A DNA stretch of 64,000 nucleotides, taken from NCBI GenBank assembly GCA_001602955.1, contig LVAC01000002.1, positions 186,001-250,000 of the forward strand, in the 5' to 3' direction. The first letter of the stretch is position 1; the number at the start of each line of letters is the position of its first letter. The notes beneath the pieces are model-generated. The model did no database searches and had not been told where the DNA came from. It saw only the letters and a list, made by a program, of their open reading frames with translations. The translations under genes and the position numbers were made by a program. This document shows positions 60,009 to 64,000 of this stretch, in pieces. The DNA is from Sulfurospirillum sp001602955. GTDB lineage: Bacteria > Campylobacterota > Campylobacteria > Campylobacterales > Sulfurospirillaceae.

Positions 60009-61061
60009 CTAAAAAATATCCGTTGTTTTCGTGAGACGGTCTTTGTCAAAATGCGTATAAATTCTTGACGTATTAATGTCTGCATGTCCGAGCGATTCTT
60101 GTACTAAAATCAAATCTTTACTTTTTTGATAAAGCAACGTCGCAAAGGTATGTCGTAACATATGCGCTCCGTTTTTATTTTTACGAATACCGACATGTAA
60201 AAGAATTTTTTCAACAAGTCGACTGACGTATGCTTGGGTTAATACCTTACCTTTGTGGTTGCAAAATAAGAGGCCGTTATCACATGTTTTGGAGGCTAGC
60301 CACAGCCGTAAATCTTCTTGCATAATCGTTTCTTTGATCATGACGACTCTAGGTTTGTTGCCTTTTCCTCGCACTTGAATGACGTAAGCGTTTCCGTCTT
60401 TGACAAAATCTTTGATAAGAATATGAAGGGCTTCGCTGACCCTGATGCCCGTATACAAAATTACTTTGATAATCAAGCGGTTTCGTGCGGCTGATGTGAG
60501 CTCAAAAGGATAAGTATCAATACCTTCAATAAAGCGTTGAGCTTCTTCCTGATTCATAAAAGAGGGGAGTTTCGTACCGCTTTTACCTCCCAGCCCGCCC
60601 CAATTTTTGAGCTCGATCCCGTATCGAAAGGCATTACCGGTTTCGTCTGCATTTTGTTTATCGATAAATCCGAAAAAGGAGATGAGTGCAATGCGATAGT
60701 TTTTTTTAGTCGCATCCGATAGATTAGCCGTTTCGGATGCTAAAAAGTCACTTAATAACTCTTCGTCTATCTCTCGCATTGAGGAAGCTCCGTAAGTGTT
60801 TAAAAAGAGCGATAATTTTTCAAGAGGAATAAAATAGACGTGAATACTGTTGATACCGATATTGCGAATTTCCTTGATAAGCGGTTTTAACATCTCAAGT
60901 GAATAGAGATTTTTCGAAAGTTTTTGGAGAATCAACGCCAGTCGGTCTTTATCTTTGACATGCCGATTTGAAAGAGACGTAATCTTATTTCTGATGAATC
61001 GTACAAGCCAAAAAAGGTAAGTGTCGTTAAACGAGTTTTCACAGTCCAAAGGGTATTTCAT
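60009..61061 (-). CDS. xerH: XerH-type tyrosine recombinase
   Basis: A 350-residue tyrosine recombinase. The N-terminal core-binding domain (about 55-160, with ASSMREIDEELLSDFLASETANLSDATKKNY) precedes the catalytic domain with LYTGIRVSEALHILIKD (Arg), HMLRHTFATLLY (His-Leu-Arg-His), and ESLGHADINTSRIYTHF (His and catalytic Tyr). This is the single-recombinase chromosome dimer resolution system of the Campylobacterota (XerH), not a phage or integron integrase. A dif-like repeat lies about 85 bases before its start. ATG 61061. Confidence 0.88.
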   Translation of the reverse strand: MKYPLDCENSFNDTYLFWLVRFIRNKITSLSNRHVKDKDRLALILQKLSKNLYSLEMLKPLIKEIRNIGINSIHVYFIPLEKLSLFLNTYGASSMREIDEELLSDFLASETANLSDATKKNYRIALISFFGFIDKQNADETGNAFRYGIELKNWGGLGGKSGTKLPSFMNQEEAQRFIEGIDTYPFELTSAARNRLIIKVILYTGIRVSEALHILIKDFVKDGNAYVIQVRGKGNKPRVVMIKETIMQEDLRLWLASKTCDNGLLFCNHKGKVLTQAYVSRLVEKILLHVGIRKNKNGAHMLRHTFATLLYQKSKDLILVQESLGHADINTSRIYTHFDKDRLTKTTDIF

Positions 61062-61145
61062 CGATACGTCGCTTTTATTGAAGTAAGTGACTTATACTAA
61101 CGTTTTTTCATTTAAATCTTGAATAAAAACTTCAAATTAATTAGT

Positions 61146-61165
61146 TTGGAAATTATAGTTTCCAA
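61146..61165. other. Candidate difH recombination site
   Basis: TTGGAAA (61146-61152) and TTTCCAA (61159-61165) form a perfect inverted repeat around a 6-base centre TTATAG, the arm-spacer architecture of dif sites. It lies 85 bases upstream of the xerH start. The remaining gap (61062-61319) is AT-rich. The exact difH consensus cannot be checked here. Confidence 0.45.
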
Positions 61166-61319
61166 TACAAATACGACATATTAAGAGGGCACATCTATAG
61201 CCGTTCAATATTTATGACAGTCATTTTATCGTTAACAACCCTTTTTTATGGGCGTTTTTTATAATATAAACTATAAAATACCTTTTACATTTCACATTGT
61301 ATGAATACAGGAGAAAAAG

Positions 61320-61766
61320 ATGTCTCAATTAAAAACGAAACTTCAAGACGACTTGAAAGAAGCCATGAAAAACAAAGATGTTTTTAAACGCGACGCGATA
61401 CGCTTTTTAATGAGTGCTCTCAAACAAATCGAAGTTGACGAGCGCAAAGAGTTGAGCGATGAAGATATTATGAAAATTATCCAAAAATCCCTCAAACAAC
61501 GCGAAGACGCGATTAGCGCGTTTCAAGAAGCCGGGCGTAACGATCTTGTCGAAAAAGAGACGGCGGAAGCTTCACTGCTTAAAAGTTATTTGCCTCAGCA
61601 ATTAAGCGATGACGAACTGAAAGCTATTATTCAAAAACATATTGCCGCTTTAGGCATTAGTTCCATGAAAGAGATTGGAAAATTGATGCCGGTTATTTTA
61701 AGCGAATGTGCCGGCGTGGCAGATGGAAAACGTATTAATCTTATCGCAAAAACCATGTTAGCGTAA
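61320..61766 (+). CDS. GatB/YqeY domain protein
   Basis: A 148-residue protein made of a YqeY domain (SQLKTKLQDDLKEAMKNKDVFKRDAIRFLMSALKQIEVDERKEL, QREDAISAFQEAGRNDLVEKETAE, LKSYLPQQLSDDEL, and DGKRINLIAKTML). The domain is also found at the C-terminus of GatB, where it contacts tRNA; the free form probably assists tRNA-dependent amidation or binds tRNA. CAGGAG site. Followed by a terminator made of ACATGT words. Confidence 0.92.
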   Translation: MSQLKTKLQDDLKEAMKNKDVFKRDAIRFLMSALKQIEVDERKELSDEDIMKIIQKSLKQREDAISAFQEAGRNDLVEKETAEASLLKSYLPQQLSDDELKAIIQKHIAALGISSMKEIGKLMPVILSECAGVADGKRINLIAKTMLA

Positions 61767-61770
61767 AAGT

Positions 61771-61809
61771 GACATGTAAGAGATTTTCTCTTACATGTCG
61801 TCTTTTTTT
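61771..61809 (+). terminator. Terminator made of two inverted ACATGT words
   Basis: GACATGTAAGAGA (61771-61783) and TCTCTTACATGTC (61787-61799) form a perfect 13-base stem with a TTT loop, followed by a T run to 61809. It lies just after the YqeY gene and overlaps the ackA stop codon at its far end; it may work in both directions. Two oppositely oriented copies of the dispersed word TTACATGTC form the stem. Confidence 0.9.
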
Positions 61810-63028
61810 AGTGAAGCTTTTGTTTATGCGCCAAAATGACTTCTTGCGTCTGTAGGGCAATCTCTAACTCTTCGTTCGTCGGAATGACCAGTACCGTCAC
61901 AGGACTCTCTTTTGTGCTAATTTGCATGGTACGCGAAGAACGTTTTTGATTGAGAATCGGATCGATTTCGATACCCAGATTTTGAAGATTCTCGCAACTC
62001 TTAGCACGAACGTTGTGGGCATTTTCTCCGATACCTCCGGTAAAGACGATACAATCGACGCGTCCTAATGCGGCACTGTAGGCACCGATGTATTTTTTGA
62101 TGCGGTAGTTGAACATTTCCAATGCCAATTGAGCTTTTTCGTTACCCTCTTCTGCCATTTGCCCGACTTCTCGCATGTCATTGATACCGCAAATGCCTTT
62201 GAGACCGCTTTCTTTGTTTAAGACGCGATCTAAGGTTTCAATATCCAAACCTTCTTTGCGTGCAAGGTAAAATAAAACGGCCGGATCGATATCGCCGCTT
62301 CGCGTTCCCATCATCAATCCTTCAAGCGGTGTTAACCCCATAGAAGTATCGACGCTCTGCCCGTTTTGAATCGCACTGACGCTTGCGCCGTTTCCCAAGT
62401 GCAAGGTAATTGCGTTAAGTTGAGAAAGCTTTTTGCCCATAAATTTTGCCGCCTCTTTTGCGACAAAACGATGCGAAGTTCCGTGAAAACCGTAGCGTCT
62501 GATTTTTAAATCTTCGTAATAATGATAAGGAATTGCGTACATGTAAGCATGCGGCGGCATCGTCGCGTGAAATGCCGTATCAAATACGACGACTTGCGGA
62601 ACGCTGGGGCTTTGTTCCAAAGAAACTTTAATACCGGCTAAATGCCCCGGATTGTGAAGCGGTGCCAATGGAATCAAGCGTTCGATTTCCGAGGCGACCC
62701 ATTCATCGACGATTACGGGTTCACGGAAAGAAGAGCCGCCTTGCACGACGCGGTGCCCTATTCCGTCAAGGTCGTTTAAATCGTGAATGGCACTCGATTC
62801 GATCAAAAGTGCGCTCATGAGTTTTAAAGCGATTTCATGGTTTGGAATCGGCAATTTATGCTCAATTTTTTGTTCAGCACCCTCTTTGTCAAGGTATTTA
62901 ATACGTGCGAGCGAAGAGTTTTCCCCTATTTGCTCGATTAAGCCGCTGGCAATGACGGCATAATTTTCCATGTTAATTAATTGGTATTTAATTGAAGAAC
63001 TTCCCGCATTGAGCACTAGAATTTTCAT
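61808..63028 (-). CDS. ackA: Acetate kinase
   Basis: AckA makes ATP and acetate from acetyl phosphate and ADP. Motifs: LVLNAGSSSIKYQLI, GIGHRVVQGG, VFDTAFHATMP, RRYGFHGTSHRFVA, LHLGNGASVSAI, DTSMGLTPLEGLMMGTRSGDIDP and FTGGIGENAHNVR. 406 residues, complete. It overlaps pta by 4 bases, so pta-ackA form an operon. Confidence 0.98.
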   Translation of the reverse strand: MKILVLNAGSSSIKYQLINMENYAVIASGLIEQIGENSSLARIKYLDKEGAEQKIEHKLPIPNHEIALKLMSALLIESSAIHDLNDLDGIGHRVVQGGSSFREPVIVDEWVASEIERLIPLAPLHNPGHLAGIKVSLEQSPSVPQVVVFDTAFHATMPPHAYMYAIPYHYYEDLKIRRYGFHGTSHRFVAKEAAKFMGKKLSQLNAITLHLGNGASVSAIQNGQSVDTSMGLTPLEGLMMGTRSGDIDPAVLFYLARKEGLDIETLDRVLNKESGLKGICGINDMREVGQMAEEGNEKAQLALEMFNYRIKKYIGAYSAALGRVDCIVFTGGIGENAHNVRAKSCENLQNLGIEIDPILNQKRSSRTMQISTKESPVTVLVIPTNEELEIALQTQEVILAHKQKLH

Positions 63029-64000
63029 TGAACCTCCCCTTCACCGCTTTGCGCTTGGATTGCCGTGATGGCAACCGTATTGACGATGTCGGGAACCAAA
63101 CAGCCTCGGCTTAAGTCGTTGACCGGTTTGCGTAATCCCTGAAGTACCGGACCGATAGCAACGGCTCCGGAGCTTCGCTGAACCGCTTTATACGTGTTAT
63201 TACCGGTGTTGAGATCCGGAAAAATGAAAATCGTCGCTTGTCCCGCAACATGGCTATTAGGCAGTTTTGTTTTTGCAACGATCGGGTCAATCGCCGCATC
63301 GTACTGTATCGGTCCTTCGACCAAAAGATCGGGACGGGCTTCTTTGACGATTTTAGTCGCAAGACGTACTTTTTCAACCTCTTCGCCTTTGCCGGAATCT
63401 CCCGTAGAATACGAAAGCATAGCAATTTTGGGCTCAATACCGAACATTTTTGCCGTATCGGCAGACGAGATAGCGATTTGCGCCAACTCTTCCGCGTTAG
63501 GATCTTGGTTAACGGCACAGTCGCCGTAAACTAAAACACGCGTATCCAAACACATAAAAAAGAGGCTTGATACGATGGAAATGCCCGGTTTTGTTTTAAT
63601 GATTTGAAGTGCCGGACGAATCGTTTCTTGCGTCGTATGAATCGCACCGGAAACCATGCCGTCAGCATGTCCCAAGTACACCATCATCGTACCGAAGTAG
63701 TTTTTCATCATCATACTGTCTTTGGCGACTTCAAGGGTTAATCCTTTGGCTTTACGCATCTCGTAAAAAGAGGTGACGAAAGAGTCCATGAGCGAGGAGT
63801 TCAGCGGATCGATAATCGTCGCTTTGCTAATATCCAGCCCTAGCGTAGCACTTTTTTGTCGTACTTCTTCTTCGACACCGAGTAAGATAATATCGGCAAC
63901 GTCGCGTCGAAGCAAAATCTCCGTCGCTCGCAAGATTCGTTCGTCGTTACTCTCCGGAAGAACAATGCGTTTGCGATCTCTTCGTGCTCTTTCGAACAAG
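63025..64000 (-). CDS. pta: Phosphate acetyltransferase, C-terminal part (cut by window edge)
   Basis: The frame runs out of the window at 64000; the codon at 63999 is TTG, read as Leu in LFERARRDRKRIVLPE, so it is not a start. The visible 324 residues form the PTA_PTB catalytic domain: GVEEEVRQKSATLGLD, GLTLEVAKDSMMMKNYFGTMMVYLGHADGMVSGAIHTT, MLSYSTGDSGKG, GPIQYDAAIDP, FIFPDLNTGNNTYKAVQRSSGAVAIGPVLQGLRKPVNDLSRG. The long form with a DRTGG N-terminal domain is likely, but that part lies outside. Pta makes acetyl phosphate from acetyl-CoA for AckA. Confidence 0.96.
   Translation of the reverse strand, partial: LFERARRDRKRIVLPESNDERILRATEILLRRDVADIILLGVEEEVRQKSATLGLDISKATIIDPLNSSLMDSFVTSFYEMRKAKGLTLEVAKDSMMMKNYFGTMMVYLGHADGMVSGAIHTTQETIRPALQIIKTKPGISIVSSLFFMCLDTRVLVYGDCAVNQDPNAEELAQIAISSADTAKMFGIEPKIAMLSYSTGDSGKGEEVEKVRLATKIVKEARPDLLVEGPIQYDAAIDPIVAKTKLPNSHVAGQATIFIFPDLNTGNNTYKAVQRSSGAVAIGPVLQGLRKPVNDLSRGCLVPDIVNTVAITAIQAQSGEGEVQ

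Noticed and set aside
60009..61061. Tyrosine recombinase considered as an integron or phage integrase
   Set aside because: Its length and motifs fit XerH, it lacks the IntI-specific insertion, and no phage or cassette genes flank it.

Overview
The window is a 64 kb chromosomal segment from a member of the Campylobacterota (former Epsilonproteobacteria). This rests on genes largely confined to that group: HobA, a single XerH-type recombinase, a three-domain desulforubrerythrin, a DUF2018 protein and a Cj0977-type hotdog protein. Several blocks also follow gene orders I remember from Helicobacter pylori (lysC-hobA-holB-folP; DUF2018-ispB-hemA-proS-hemC) and Campylobacter jejuni (nadE-lpxK-thrC-kdsB; cmoB/Cj0977/lipoprotein/pepD; nth-PEB4-fba). 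The style suggests a free-living relative such as Sulfurospirillum. That genus guess is inference. No rRNA, tRNA, CRISPR array, intact insertion sequence or prophage was seen.

Layout. 1-8971 (+) is a tightly overlapping run: lysC (cut by the left edge), hobA, holB, folP, a membrane-anchored zinc-ribbon protein, a TauE/SafE permease, ligA, tlyA, ribF and cmoA. 8981-12910 (-) holds rrf2-flhA-DHH phosphoesterase-small acidic protein, divergent from rpsO at 13103. 13433-16980 is an AT-richer accessory stretch with a small HTH protein, coupled micro-ORFs, two exported proteins of unknown function, palindromes and decayed genes. 16990-20406 is the heat-shock operon hrcA-grpE-dnaK behind a consensus promoter and a degenerate CIRCE element. 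20506-31317 carries an HD-GYP protein, ppk2, dsbD, the minus-strand operon nadE-degT-lpxK-argB-thrC-kdsB and a metallo-hydrolase. 31314-38666 carries the Cj0977/cmoB/lipoprotein group, pepD, a thioredoxin-like protein, nth, a PEB4 homologue, fba and a PLP enzyme. 38788-41547 is hisD-panE-mogA. 41729-49071 (-) carries a lone TRAP binding protein, valS, a diguanylate cyclase and the sulfur operon metY-rrf2-cysK. 49544-58178 (+) is the haem/quinone/translation run DUF2018, HP0241-like, ispB, hemA, proS, fxsA, a thiol-disulfide protein, hemC and ubiD. 58319-64000 has two unknown genes, desulforubrerythrin, xerH, yqeY, ackA and a partial pta.

How the genes work together. Several pathways recur: tRNA wobble-uridine modification (cmoA and cmoB), haem and quinone synthesis (hemA, hemC, ispB, ubiD), sulfur amino acids (metY, cysK), lipopolysaccharide precursors (lpxK, kdsB), proteostasis (hrcA-grpE-dnaK, PEB4, DsbD), c-di-GMP turnover (one cyclase, one phosphodiesterase) and acetate overflow (pta-ackA).

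Most interesting signals. (1) The palindrome ACATGT, usually as TTACATGTMA, occurs about fifty times by eye, sits inside genes mostly as Leu-His-Val or Thr-Cys codons, and twice forms inverted pairs that build long hairpins, one of them a terminator. This resembles DNA-uptake-sequence behaviour. (2) At 14.5-16.7 kb there are two related modules in which a 20-codon micro-ORF with a conserved WLQ..VK.LHVK pattern is ATGA-coupled to a gene for an exported protein, itself coupled to a further short ORF. (3) A DegT-family protein lacks the PLP-binding lysine. (4) A dif-like inverted repeat lies just upstream of xerH.
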